64,000 bases of DNA from Euborellia annulipes (GCA_023213315.1 JAKCPI010000367.1:124001-188000), one strand, 5' to 3'; positions 23,160-35,404 are shown, counted from the stretch's first letter. Numbers and translations: made by a program. The notes: generated by a model from the sequence alone, not told the origin.

Positions 23160-25044
23160 CCTTCACAATTAAAACTAGGGATGATTTGTAGTTCTAAAAC
23201 TTGTAAGAGTGAAAAATTTACTAAAAAAATTAATGTACAAAAATAAAGAGTCCTCGAGCTCGAAATCATGGATCCTGAATATTATTTCTACAAATTTAAT
23301 GTGTTCTTGAACCAAAAGAATACTAGTTGAACATAAGATGTATTAAGTATTAAGGATGTATATTATCTTTTTTTCAGGATCTTTATTCCGTAAAATTTTC
23401 AGTTTCGGGCTCAATGGATCAACATCAGGCTTATAACAAAAATATGTGTATTTATAGCGTGAGCTTTTAACATTTATTTACTTTTGTTCTAATTAAGATT
23501 TGTACCTGACAAGTATCATTCAGATACAAATCAGAAATCAAATGTAAAAATAGAACTCGGGCTATACTATAGATTATTTGGTATAGCCTTCATAATGGGG
23601 CAGCGAGGTTGAAAATGAGAAAAAAGAAAATATTTCTTTAATACTGCATATAACATCCTGAATCCAAGTAACTTCTTATGAAAAAAGTTCATAAAATAAT
23701 TAGACCTATATACTAGTTATTGTAAAGTTAATTAATTCTAAAACAAGTTCAGAACTAAACCTTAGCCAAAAGTTACAAACTAAAACAGATGTTGGACCAT
23801 TTAATTTTGTACTTGATCATATCATATGAATAAAGCAATAACGTAAAGGCGGTTTCTTGGGAATATTGAACAGTTCGCAATCAAAGAAACTATATTTGTT
23901 CAGTTCATGTTTGCGAACAGCTCTTGAGTTCTCGCCTGGAGCTGGTAAGATCATAAGAGAAAATGACGAACACTTTGTTTTGTGGGAGACAAGTTTGTCA
24001 TCATCAACGGTGTTCAAATTCATCAAAAAAAAAGCAAACAATATATTCGTTTGTTTTTTTAGAAGTGCTCAAAAAATAATTTAATTAATACCAATTTCAT
24101 TCAAGTATTATTCCTCTCAAGAGAGAGAATTGAAAAAAAAAAAAAAAAACTTATATTCAAAACATTATTTTTTCGATTGCAAAATACCTATATCGCGAAT
24201 TGTTATCGGTTTTATTTTGATGGCAGTCGATTCGACACTTAACCTAAAAAAAAAAAAATTGAAATTTTTTAAATTACAAGTGGATCATCCAAGAATTTTG
24301 TTGAAAAAGAACGACATCAAACCGAAATGCTTACACATACAAATAACATTTTTCCTTATCCATAACTGTTAAAATGTCAACATTTTATTTATATTCTCAG
24401 AGGGAAAGGTTTTTTTATTGCGATTGTAGACCTTTTCCCTTTTGAGATATTTTATTTTATATAAATTAAAAAAGAATTCTAATTAAAAAAAAAGAAAAAA
24501 AATTCAAGAAAATTGAATCATGCGGAAAGGAATCAAAAGATTTTTTCCCAATATATTTTATAGACTGATTTAACAGCATCTTACTGACTCATTTGAGATA
24601 AAAAAAGATTTGATTAGCATAAGAAAAAAAAAAAAAAATCTTGATCATTCGGACTGGTCAAACTTGAATTCGTATAATTTCCCAGAGAATAATCAAATTC
24701 TTTATTAGCTTTTTAGTTGAAACTATTAGGGTGTAAAAATTGGTAGGAAGAGCGAATAAAATACAAGAGCGAGTAGTGCGTGCAATTCAGACAGTGAAGT
24801 TAACAAATCATCTATTTCAATGAGAGGAGAGGATAGTCTCGTTAAAATATCTGCTATGCTCGGCTTTAATCGCTGAATTAGTATTAGTGGCAAACACTAA
24901 AGAGGATGAACAAAAGAAGTATAAATTATTGATTAGATAAAAATTGAATCATTTTTTTATTTGTAAAATTTAATTAATAACTATCCGAATGTGGTATACA
25001 AATTTTTTTTAATTATTTAGCAATTTATATTTGTTTATTGGCAG

Positions 25045-25231
25045 GTATAGTCGGCGTCACAAGTGCCTGATGTGCTCGAGAGCCTTGAGCTTAGTCAATC
25101 AAACCAATATTTTTAAAATAAATAAATCATCATTTTTTTAATAGGCCTATAACTGAAGGGGAAAAAACAACAATACTGACGGCTAAGCCTGGTTGCCTAA
25201 GGTCAAGGCTCAAGTACATCACCGACTATAC
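25045..25231. mobile_element. Inverted-repeat MITE, about 187 bp
   Basis: GTATAGTCGG at 25045-25054 pairs with CCGACTATAC at 25222-25231. The arms continue as GATGTGCTCGAGAGCCTTGA at the left and TCAAGGCTCAAGTACATC at the right. The left arm carries a 14-nt insertion. No ORF. Confidence 0.6.
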
Positions 25232-27692
25232 TTAAAAATATTAGCTCGCTTTTTTTATTATTTGCTCCTGATTCGGACTATAATCAAATAAGAATGAATT
25301 TATTCCAGATCTGTGAATATATAAATAAATGAAAGATATGACAATTCTATTGATAGTAGAAAAGTTCATAAATGGAGAAGACTATTATGAACAGGAAATT
25401 AATAATTCAAGTGTCTTGATAATCTTTAAATTTACAGATAAATAAGGGGTATTGTCAAATTACTTAATTTTGGAAATTTCATAATTATGGCGCATACTGA
25501 TAAAAGAAGAGGGTCGTCCTCATTTCCTGATTAAATCAAATTTTACAAACATACAATTATAGGATAGATAAATTAAGTAATATTTATAAATTATTATCTT
25601 AATTTCAAATAATCAAAAAAAAAAAAAAAAATATAATTTTAAAATTAATAATACTGAACGACATATTGTGTCCCAGACGATTAAATGTTTTTAAGATATA
25701 CTTGGCCACTTCCTCTTTTTTTTTAAATAGCATTATTAAGTTTCCAGGTTCATTAGATTCGCTAGGTTGACCACTTGGATCAAATTACAAAATTAATAAG
25801 ATAAATTATTCATTTTTCCCATAAATTGAAAATTAAATTAAAATTATTTTTATCTAGGCGAAAGATAGTTGATATAAAGAAATTAGGTTTTGTAAATTTT
25901 TTTTAAAAACGAAATCTATTTAATCCCAAAGGGAACAAGACAAGCACATTATCAACCTAAATTTATTTTTTTAGATTTCGTTTGGAAATCAGTCTTGATT
26001 TTTTGATCTTTATAAAATTCTTGAATTTCATTGGGAACACAATATAAATTTGTGTCATGTTATATAAAGAAATAAATATATCTTATCAAATTTCTGATCG
26101 ATATGAGTCGTATTTAATATTCAAGTGGTAACGATAAAATATTTCAACATACCCAATAAAAAAAAGAAGCCCGAATAGTTGTTTTATCAATAAGCGTATT
26201 GTCTTACAAAATTAAATAGAATAATAAATTTTTCTCAGTTAGTTGAATAGGAGATCGGAATAAAGGCGAATAAACTATAAAAAAAAGTGCAAGAATTGTG
26301 AGAAATATCGGGTTGACATTGTAATAAGAAGGGGTGGGGCCGTCATGAATAAGGAATGGCGGATGATTTTCGCCGGAGGCACTTGTGGCTAGAGCCCCTC
26401 TACCCTGTTTCCGCCCTTGGGGGAGCCCTTTGGCCCTTCGACAACAACCCTTGCAGAACAAAGGATTCGCAAAGTGCAATAAAAAAAATATGATAGAACC
26501 ACCGGGGCTTATCTTTCAACTCGGAAATTGAAATTCTTTTAAAAAATTCACACCTGCAAGATTTTTTTAAAATTTATATTTATATAGAAAGTGAAATTGA
26601 AATGAAAATTTGGATTGTTTCTCTTCCATACTGTAGGATTATTAAATTTGATCCTTATAGTTATTACACTACTGATTCTAGTGAATAATGTAAAAAGATT
26701 TTTGTTTATAAAGGTCAATGTTTGGGGGATAGTTCTGATCCTTTATTCTCTGATAATTAACTTACATATAAATACAATACAAATGAATAAGTAACAAATT
26801 AAAATAATTAAATATTATCATAACATCTCATACATATCGAGGATAAATATTTATAAACAACAATAGAAAGAAAGCGTCAGCTCATTATTATTTCAATAAG
26901 TTAATTATTCACGATTGTATTTTGGAGCTTTTTTTGCAGCTCTATTCTTGGTTTGTAAATAAATGAAATGTTAATTACTGAAAATCTTGATCTAGTTATT
27001 TTGATAAAATAAAGGATTAGACTATATTTTTTTTTTCATAAAAAAAATTAAAATTAGCATTTATTTTTAAAATTTATTTATGGAAGTTGAAAAAAATGTA
27101 TTTCGTTTATTATATTAATATTAATACAGCCATTATATAATAAAAATTTACCTTGCTCCAAGCAAACTCTTTTAAAATTAAATTGCTAAAACAAGAAAGG
27201 TTTTTTACTTTTTTTATAATAATGAAATAAAATCTCAAAAAATGAAATGAAATGGCTATATGTATATTAGGGGTATGACTTTTCGACTTTTTTTGTTTAA
27301 GATTTCCTGTATCACTACTCAATGAACTTTGCCTATTAATGACTAAAATGACGTTTATTCCATGAAACTATTAAAAAAGGTCACGCACAAACCACTTTGA
27401 AATTTTAGGTTGACTGGTCGCAGTCTTGTATAAGCCCGTATATAAGGGAGGTGTTAAAAGCGAGTAGTTGAGTTTTAATTAGCTTAATTTACTTAATTTG
27501 GTGTCAATTATAACTTCCAGAACACTCTATAAAATTCCGGTGGGAGGGGGGGGTAAGGGACCCTCTGGGAAGGGGTAAGCCAAAATCATAGTTATATATT
27601 TTATTTTTCTAATAAAGATTTAATGATAAATTATATAAATTCTATTTATAAAAGCAAATTTCAGTATTTTTTTAATTATTTTAAATAAAAGA

Positions 27693-28375
27693 TCGGCTGC
27701 AGCAAATGTTCGAAGAGAAAGGTACCCCAAACCCAAGTTTATTAGTTGCCAGCTCCATGTGCTGCATCTCTTTGTACGTGTTATCATGGGCGATGAGCTC
27801 CATGGTTTGACTAAATCACCAAACATCCACTACTTCTTTGTGCAGGATTTTATTAGCAATTATAATAAATAGAAAGGAGCCTTCACAACGTTAAAACTAA
27901 AATTAAGGAAACAGGCGGCTGAAGAGACGACATCAAGTCTCTCCCACCTCACTCGTGCCTTCCATCACTTCGCTGAGAGTAATGAAATCTTTTTCGTGAA
28001 ATTTCAACAAATTCCAAATATCAGCAATGCACGCTGGACCTCTTGAGCCATTCTAGCCCTTCTTGAGTTTATTATGATGCCTGAAATCCGCAAAAGATTG
28101 CGCAAAATTTGTCCATTCATTTCTTACTAAGGGGCTGATCATTAAATCAGCAGCCAATGGTTCCGCGTTTGAGATTTTGATGAACTATCTGCAGCTCTGA
28201 ATTAGCAGGGCTAAATTGCTTGAAAACCCACTGGAAAATAGATGAATTTCCAATCAACATTGCCCGAAGTAACCAATGTTGTGAGCGTGCGGTGCAATCA
28301 AAGATATGGAAGAATCTACTAAGACCCTCCCTCAACAAGGACAACCCCCACTGAGATTCATCCTCAACAATGACT
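27693..28375 (-). pseudogene. Unidentified decayed coding sequence
   Basis: I could not assign a family. On the minus strand, several adjoining frames read as ordinary protein in a region less AT-rich than its surroundings. These include VIVEDESQWGLSLLREGL, then ARSQHWLLRAMLIGNSSIF, then after a frame change EPLAADLMISPLVRNEW and TNFAQSFADF, then after a stop IADIWNLLKFHEKDF, and nearer the low end NTYKEMQHMELATNKLGF. Stops and frame changes make it non-functional. It may be a retrocopy or an old transposon gene in the Eph intron. Boundaries are approximate. Confidence 0.4.
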
Positions 28376-28654
28376 TTATTTAGAATATTTGACTTCCTTG
28401 TGTCTTTAATGAACCTATATAAGTGAGTCTAAAGCTTGTGTTCAATTTTGTATCTATTTAGAGTGACTTCAAAAAATTGGCAAAAAATCTGATATATAAA
28501 ATTTTCAAATCATTTTGTGCGTGACGTTTTTTTATCAAATCACCTTGAAAGTAAGATTTTATTCAATATTTAGTAAAAGTTCATCATGTTATGATACAGG
28601 GATCCGAGGTTGTAAAAAGTCATACCCCTAATGTATATACGTTAATGTATACGT

Positions 28655-28812
28655 TAATATTCATAACTTATATATATAGAGAGAAAGTATTGGATTCATG
28701 TAAAAAATTCGATGTCGAGATTTTGATGGATATACACGTATTGATGTCCCCTGAATCCAAAAAAGTGGTTTTGGCGAACATGCTTTGTCTCTCTCTCTCT
28801 CTCTCTCTTGTT
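28655..28812 (-). mobile_element. Family A 3'-end fragment
   Basis: The minus-strand 3' part of family A: GTTTTGG.., CCCCTGAATCCAAAAAAGTG, GATGGATATACACG and the terminal-hairpin strand AGAGAGAAAGTATTGGATTC. It borders a (CT)n tract at 28787-28808. Confidence 0.65.
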
Positions 28813-29326
28813 TAGGCAGAACAATTTTTTAGGCTATCTATTAATATTACTAATTTTTGGTTGAATGTCATCTAAATGTCAGAGAATGAGAAAAATTTTA
28901 AGTGTAAAAAATAAATAACTCTCCCAAGACTTTTAATTAATTATATTCTTATAATAAACAAAACAACTTTGATAACTCTCTGACTGCCTGGTATGAATTT
29001 TTATCATAATATTTTAAGTGAATGTTGAGTAAAAAAAAAAAAAAAATTTTAAATGTTATTTTTTTAAAATAGTTTCCATTTATAAATTAATGTAAAAAAC
29101 AGTGACACACGAGATTAGAGCCGTTAGGGACCCTTTAGGGTGCGTACGCTGGACGCTTCCCCCTCTACCATTTCCATTAATCTTTCTCCATCCCTCTCCA
29201 CATCCATCGCCTAGACACGTGTTTAAAAAAAGGCGTAGGCAAATAAACAAAAATTAAATCCCAATTAGAGGATATTTTGCATGCTCTTTGATGGGACGTG
29301 AAATGATGAAAATTTCCAGGACTTAC

Positions 29327-29406
29327 CCCTGGCGTTGATGCTTGGGGTCCGTACGGGTATCGGGTCCATTCCAGGGTTGGCTCGGAGGTCGTGTCCAGGA
29401 GAACAA
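29327..29406 (-). CDS. Eph: Eph receptor, N-terminal exon of the ligand-binding domain
   Basis: It encodes VVLLDTTSEPTLEWTRYPYG then PQASTPG, the first strand of the mature Eph ectodomain. The conserved LLDT and the EW..YPYGPQ motif are both present. The acceptor on the minus strand is TTTGTTCCAG and the donor is GGG then GTAAGT, both consensus. The exon is 80 nt. Its first two bases (TT) complete a valine codon begun by a G in the previous exon (phase 1), and it ends at a codon boundary (phase 0). It joins in frame to WVEESF at 2855. The G needed upstream is supplied by the candidate first exon ending at 35316. The short exon is swamped by flanking repeats and would be easy to miss in automatic annotation. 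Confidence 0.95.
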
Positions 29407-30600
29407 CTGGAACAAATATTAAAAAAAAATCATGAATAAATTCCCACACTTTAAAAGACAAATATAGACATATTATAAATTTACTGGTCAACTTTTTAGG
29501 ACTCACAACACGAAGATTCGTAGGAATCTATATTTAAAAATCGTCATGAATACTAAACAATATACAAACATTAAAAGTCGGAAAACAAAAGGTCATGACG
29601 TGCCAAAAAAAAATCCGGCTGTCACAGGTCCGAATAATTTTATTTTATAAGGAAAAAAAAATGAGCCAAGCTAAAATATGAAAAAATATTCAATAGAGAA
29701 GAATACAAGCGACATAACAGTATTCGAGTTTCTTATTAAATTTTTCTCATTAAATTCACATTACTATAAGGTTTTTTTTTTTTGCTTTCGAGCTTTTTAT
29801 TTTATATTTATAAAGTAAAGTATAATGATGGGAAAAATGAAAGAAATATTTTAAACAAATAGAAAAATGTGCAATTAAACAAAAAAACAAAAAATATCCG
29901 TTAATTGTATTTTTTTTCTGTCTTACGAAATACTAAATAAATAAGTAAATTTTAGGGTTATTATATACTTAATTTCTTTAATTTTAATTGAAAGGATGTA
30001 ATTATTTAACATCAATGAGTTTGAAAATTGTTTGACGTTTAATTATGAAAATGTTTCAATAAAATATTATTTCCATTTAGAAGATTAAAATATTAATATT
30101 TAAGATTACTTTTATTTAAAGGTCGTAAAAGAGAGAGCGAAATCAGAAAGAGAAGAAAAGAAATATTATGTTCAACTGGAAGTCGAGAGAAAAAAAATCC
30201 CGCTTTTGTGGCCATAAGATGTGGATCATAGTATTATAAAAATTTAAACAAAATATTAATAAAAATGTCCTTTATGTGAAGAGAGCGATATTAATCCTTT
30301 CAACCATTTCCCTTATAATTACAATGAAGTGTTTACTGGAAGAATAATTAGGGGAGAAATTTTTTTAAAAGACAAGGAGATTATTTTTTTTTTCTTACCC
30401 GAGCCCGGAATTAATCAGGATTAAATCTAAAGAGCTATTTTTATTTTAGTTTTTTTAAAAATATGAGTATCTTCACCCTTTAATAAAATTTGTTTTTTGT
30501 GTACCTAGGCCAATATAGGTTATAATCGAGTTGAAGTTTTTATGATTTTTATTTTAAAATCAGGTATATTCTCTAAGCAAAAACGTTAACTTTTAATATG

Positions 30601-31335
30601 GTCTGTTCTCTAAAAACAGACTTTAAAATTTAACATCAACAAATGGGTGTTAAAAACAACAGCATTAAAAAATGCTATTCTCTAAACAAAGTTTTAACAG
30701 CGACGTTAACATTTTACTTTTATTTCAAAGCTATCAAAATCATAATCTTTCTTTTTAGGTTAAGGACGCCATTTTTATGCATTAAATACGGCTTTAAAAT
30801 ATCAAAGGCACCCCCTAGACATGACATTAATTTTTAACACTATTTACTAAATGTTAAAACGCTTTGGCTTTAAAGTTTTTGTTTACAGAATAGCTATTTG
30901 AGGCAAGGAAGTGTTAAAATGAATTAATGTTGTTTACAGATGTTAAAAGTTAACGTATTTGCTTAGAGAAGAGACCTGATTATCTGTAAACAACATTAAT
31001 TCATTTTAACACTTCCTTGCATCAAATAGTTATTCTGTAAACAAAAACTTTAAAGCCAAAGCGTTAACATTTAGTAAATAGTGTTAAAAATTAATGTCAT
31101 GTCTAGGGGGTGCCTTTAATATTTTAACTTTGTATTTAAAATAAAAATGGCGTCCTTAACCTAAAAAGTAAGGTTATGATTTTGATAGCTTTGAAATAAA
31201 AAGCAACATGTTAACGTCGCTGTTAAAATTTTGTTTAGAGAATAGCATATTTTATTTAACGCTGATTGTTTTTACATTACTTTTTAACACCCATTTGTTG
31301 ATTTTAAATTTTAACGTCTGTTTTTAGAGAATAGA
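30601..31335. mobile_element. 735-bp fold-back element
   Basis: Two arms of about 360 bp read TCTGTTCTCTAAAAACAGAC.. inward at the left and its complement at the right. The short spacer is near 30955-30985. Along each arm a motif close to TTCTSTAAACAAA plus nearby GTTAAC recurs in both orientations. A further inverted match to the central segment lies just outside the left end at about 30558-30597. There is no transposase. The apparent frame at 30643-30837 is not convincing. Confidence 0.75.
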
Positions 31336-31771
31336 ACTGATTAAGTGTTAAGTGAAGAATTGTTTATAAGTCAGAATAGAAATTATAAAAATTATTTTCC
31401 AATAATATATTGCATATTTACACCTTTTTGTAATTTCAATCTTAAGTGTCTCATTTATACACATGTCCTTTTTTTTATACTTTGTTTTTTAAGTTCTAGT
31501 GTTAGATAATTGTTGTTTTTTTTTTTTTTTTTTTTCTAAAAGAATAAAGAGAACACGGAAGCTTTAGTATGTTTTTAGTCAAGTTGTATGTTTTTTTTTC
31601 CTCTATCCATTTAATTTACTAGTCGCAATGCCCGCCTTTGGTTTGTTAGTAGTTAAAGATACATAAATACAGTTCTCTATTTATAAAAGAGGTTTTCCTT
31701 CTTCTAATATTAATTAATGATAGCCTAACTTATCCTAAACCACCCATTGAAGATTTTATATCAATTGAAAA

Positions 31772-31926
31772 AACGCCGTTAAGTTAGGCATCCCAACTAA
31801 CACACGCGCCCTAATGCCCGTAATTAGTGGATAATTGAATTTCATAGAAAGTAGGTAAAACAGTTCTATTGGCCTAATAATGATTAAGGAATTAGAAAAA
31901 TATATTTTTGTCAAAACAGACAATAG
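31772..31926 (+). repeat. Dispersed repeat D, copy 1
   Basis: It shares about 155 bp with 33802-33958: AACGCCGTTAAGTTAGGC, CATAGAAAGTAGGTAAAA, TAGAAAAATATATTTTTGTC and ACAGACAATAG occur in the same order in both. Confidence 0.65.
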
Positions 31927-33801
31927 TAACCTTTATTACAAAAAAGAACCATTAAAATTTATTTTTTAAATTATTATATACTACAGTTTTCTTGTTTATT
32001 AAAGGGGGGGGTTCTATCCTTAAGCTGTATTAATTTAAAAGATTATCATGAAAATTCTTCCAATAATTTAGGAACGCATAAAGGACAAACGAACAAACAT
32101 TAATTTTTAAGTTAAGTTGTGAAAAAATTTAATTTTAAACATCGCTTTGGCGAGGTTATTAAAAATTTAAAGATGTCCCAAAATTATAGATTTTTGCTTA
32201 ATTTTTCTCTTATTTATAATAAAAAATTTTCTATCTTTTCCAATTTTTTCTTAATTAGATAAATTCTTCAATGCGACAAAAATGTATTTCGAAAAAGAAC
32301 TAAAATATTGAAATAGATAAAAAACCTTAAGATAAATTTTAAAATAAATAATCAAATGACCTGAAATGAATTTGATTTTTTATTAATAATAGTTTTTATT
32401 CCGTAAAAGAAAAAAAAACGGTTTGCATTTTCTCATTCAGACAAAAGGTTCTTTTGAAGTTGTTTTGTCAAACGATGTCCAAAAATTAATTTTAAAATAT
32501 TAATCATCGGAAAACATGGCCATCTCCAAAAAATGTCTAGCCGATTTTGAAATCCGTTTGTTCTTTTCATTCAGTATTTATAAAAGAGAAACCGAGAGAG
32601 TAAGCGACCCTTAAAAAAAAAAAAAAAAACTCTTTCATTTATTTGTTTTTATTTCGAGGGGGGGTAAGCTAGTGAATTTATAATTGGTTTAATATCCGTG
32701 AGTGGCTGCTGGCATTTCCGCACTTTGTTTCGAACAAAGCTACATTTGTTTGGAGGCCCTAAAAGGGCGGTTAAGCAGGGGATCTACATTCTACATATGC
32801 GAAATTAAATGGCTTCCTTAGTCCATGAAATTACAATAGGTGTGTTCTCAAATAGAGTGGTTCTTTTTTTGAGAAAGCCCAGAATATCCCTTAATACTAG
32901 AGTGAGAGGGAGATCTTTTAATTTTAAATTTATTAAAATTTCAAAAATGTTCATAAATTTTTAATACTTCATCTCGTCCTTTGACTATTTATTAAAAAGA
33001 ATAAGATATAAATAAAATTAATCCTCATAAATATAGATTACGTCATTACATTTTCTCTTTTCTTAAAATATGAAAAGAAAAAAAAAAAAAAATACAATTT
33101 TTACTTTCGAAATTGCAAAATGAATTTTTTTTAGAAAGGTAAGTCAATAATTTATATCTAGATGATTTATCTACTTTTTCCGTAATTATTTTATATGAAT
33201 TATACCATTCAATATATTTAATGCAATCTTATTTAGTCCATTAAAAAATAATGAAATTTATAAATATGAAAATTGGGAAGTTTACTTTTAATTTTTTTTT
33301 ACGGATGACATTTATGACCCCTACTATAAATAAAATATATTAAATAAGATATTCAACTCTTTTTTTTTAATGTGTGGGCCATTAATTACAAAAGTTCAGG
33401 ACCAGACTAACGTAAGTATAAAATTTTAGATACAAATGAGATGCAAGGGGAATCGTCTGAATGTGTTACAAACGATGAAGGAAATAAGGCAGCCAGTAAA
33501 ACAGCAATTAATTATAGAATATAATTATAAATCGTTATATAAATAATTATAAATCGATTTATTCTAAATATCAACGTGTCGGCAGATATTTTCGGCTTTC
33601 TGAACAGACTTTGGGAGAGTGAATTTAACTGACTCAAGAGGAAGGTCGGAAGAACGAAACGTCGACATCTTGAATAAAGCAATTTATAATTATATCATCA
33701 ATAATTTATTGCTGTTATTTTATTTCCTTCATAGAAAATCTCATCTCTATTATAAGATTTTATTTAGTAGGCCTAATTATCAAAAAAAAAAAAAAAAATT
33801 T

Positions 33802-33958
33802 AACGCCCCTAAGTTAGGCCAAACACAAACACACCCGCACTAATGTCGACATTAGTGGACAAATCAATTTCATAGAAAGTAGGTAAAAAATTTCTATTGA
33901 TCTAATAATGTTTAGAGAATTAGAAAAATATATTTTTGTCTAAACAGACAGACAATAG
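33802..33958 (+). repeat. Dispersed repeat D, copy 2
   Basis: A second copy of the repeat at 31772-31926. It contains a palindrome, CTAATGTCGACATTAG, that has decayed in copy 1. Confidence 0.65.
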
Positions 33959-34304
33959 AGGCCAGAGAATGAGTGGCAAAACGTTGTAATTTTTACAAAT
34001 AAATCACAGTTAACCTTTTGCTAATGTAATTCATTTTTTTTTTTTTTTTTATTAATTTGATGAATATAATAAAATTAGAAAATAATTTTATTGTTTTTTT
34101 ATTATTTTTTTTTTATTGCTCGATTTAATTGTTTCTGGGAATAATGGGTGACATTGAAATCAGGCTTTATTTTTAGACGATGGATGGACAGAGACTCTTA
34201 AGTAACTCTCTTTGACACTTGCACTCATCTCTCTCTTTCTAACTGGGTGAATAAATCTCAATGTATTAATCCAATACATTTTATTTACTTTTTACTTATG
34301 AAAT

Positions 34305-34556
34305 GCAAGTGGCCATGTTTGAAACTAAGGTGCTATGGAAAACTAAATATATCTCGACACGACAAAATCTGGTGTGACAGCACGGTGCACAACTTTCTCT
34401 TACCGGAGGGTAAAAGAAAGTTGTGTGCTGTGCGCCAGTCACACCAGATTTTTTTTTGATTCAGGGGAAAACGTGTATGTCCATCAAAATCTCGACATGA
34501 ATCCGATACTTTCTATCTATATATTAACATGTATATAGGTAAGAGAAAGTAAAAAT
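34305..34556. mobile_element. Family A copy rearranged about its hairpin
   Basis: The 5' body lies inverted to the left of the hairpin (GCAAGTGGCCATGTTTGAAA..ACTAAATATATCTCGACAC). The hairpin occupies about 34367-34455. The 3' end follows in plus orientation, beginning TTGATTCAGGGG and ending GGTAAGAGAAAGTAAAAATT. Most of the body is deleted. Confidence 0.65.
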
Positions 34557-35315
34557 TCTAAAAAAAAAAAAACGGCTTGCTCCGCAGAATGTGTTCTGTA
34601 CAGAAAGCATAAAAACTCAATTTTAATCCCGGTGAAGATTTTGGTGCCTTTTCATGGGACGGTCACATATAGGGATAAAGGAAGTTAAAAACTTTTCCTT
34701 TAAAAATTAATGTAAAATATGAGTTTTTTTTTACAGAGAGAAAAGAGAAAGAAAAGATATTTATAATATAAATACCATTTCAAAGAGATTATCTGATTGA
34801 GAAAGATATAAAGTTAATTAGGCGGGACGAAAGTGGGAACTGTTTAAGAAACGATTGGCGCCTGCTCGCCTTCCCCCTCCCTCCCTCTCACACCCGCCCT
34901 TTCATTCTGATTGTCGATGACTAAAAATAGAAACGACAATTAAAAAGAATTTTCTTTCTTAATTTTCAAGTTTATTTTTTATTATTAAATAAAATAAAAT
35001 GAAAAATATTATACTTTATAAAAACGATGAATCAAAATAAATTTGTTCCGATATTTGTGCGTTTAAACAAAACACTAGTTAGTGTACAGTTAATTTAAAA
35101 TAATAATAATAAACAGAAAATAAAAAAAGTTTAAAATCAATTAAAAATCAAATTTCCTTCTTAACAAACGTCCATAAATAGAACACTTGATAAAATTATT
35201 TTATAATTTTATAGTCAATTTTTTTTTTTTTTTTAAATAATAATTAGCATCACCCATGTTCTTTTGGCTTGGCTTGAAGGGAGTTGAATAATTAATTAAA
35301 TAAATTTCAATATAC

Positions 35316-35404
35316 CTGAGTCAAAGGTGATGGCAGGTGCTTCACAATATAAAATTTAATACTTGAAGACACATCACAATGAAAAATAAACTCACTGAAC
35401 ACAT
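35316..35404 (-). CDS. Eph: Candidate first coding exon of Eph (signal peptide), apparent frameshift
   Basis: On the minus strand an ATG at 35404 opens MCSVSLFFIVMCLQVLNFI, a good signal-peptide core. The stretch ends at a donor, TCAG then GTATAT, at 35316/35315. The final codons in the frame required by the next exon read EAPAITFDS plus a G, which completes the valine of VVLLDTT. However, the stretch from ATG to donor is 89 nt. The ATG frame therefore runs into TGA at codon 21, and the two frames differ by one base. One extra base in the AAATTTTATATT tract would explain it, as an assembly error or a real mutation. The match in position, splice phase and content supports Eph. The alternative is a chance ATG next to an unrelated donor. 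Confidence 0.45.

Larger units (their letters stand above)
2856..29326 (-). other. Eph: Eph intron, about 26.5 kb, phase 0
   Basis: It is bounded by consensus sites on the minus strand: donor GTAAGT at 29326 and acceptor ending ACAG at 2856. The flanking exons join in frame between residues TPG and WVEE, as the family requires, so no coding exon is missing between them. The content is almost entirely AT-rich DNA and mobile elements. Between the listed elements, in particular 5.6-7.2, 11.3-13.2, 14.4-16.0, 17.8-18.8, 21.2-22.6, 23.2-25.0 and 25.3-27.6 kb, I see only low-complexity AT-rich DNA with no supported gene. Confidence 0.9.
29407..35315 (-). other. Eph: Probable first intron of Eph, about 5.9 kb
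   Basis: It lies between the candidate signal-peptide exon and the exon at 29327-29406. It holds a 735-bp palindrome (30601-31335), a dispersed repeat pair (31772, 33802), a decayed hammerhead-like site (33.64 kb) and a rearranged family A copy. The stretch 32700-32830 is more balanced in composition but has no recognisable content. Confidence 0.55.

Noticed and set aside
23370..23430. Possible hammerhead on the minus strand (CCTGATGTTGATCC..GCCCGAAACTG)
   Set aside because: CTGATGT breaks the invariant core, and stem II pairs poorly; not enough to call even a decayed ribozyme.
26204..26479. 91-codon minus-strand frame with a basic start and hydrophobic end
   Set aside because: No recognisable domain, AT-rich hydrophobic tail and no start or splice support.
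29177..29506. Full 109-codon minus-strand frame as one gene
   Set aside because: Only 29327-29406 is exon; the rest lies beyond consensus splice sites and is intronic.
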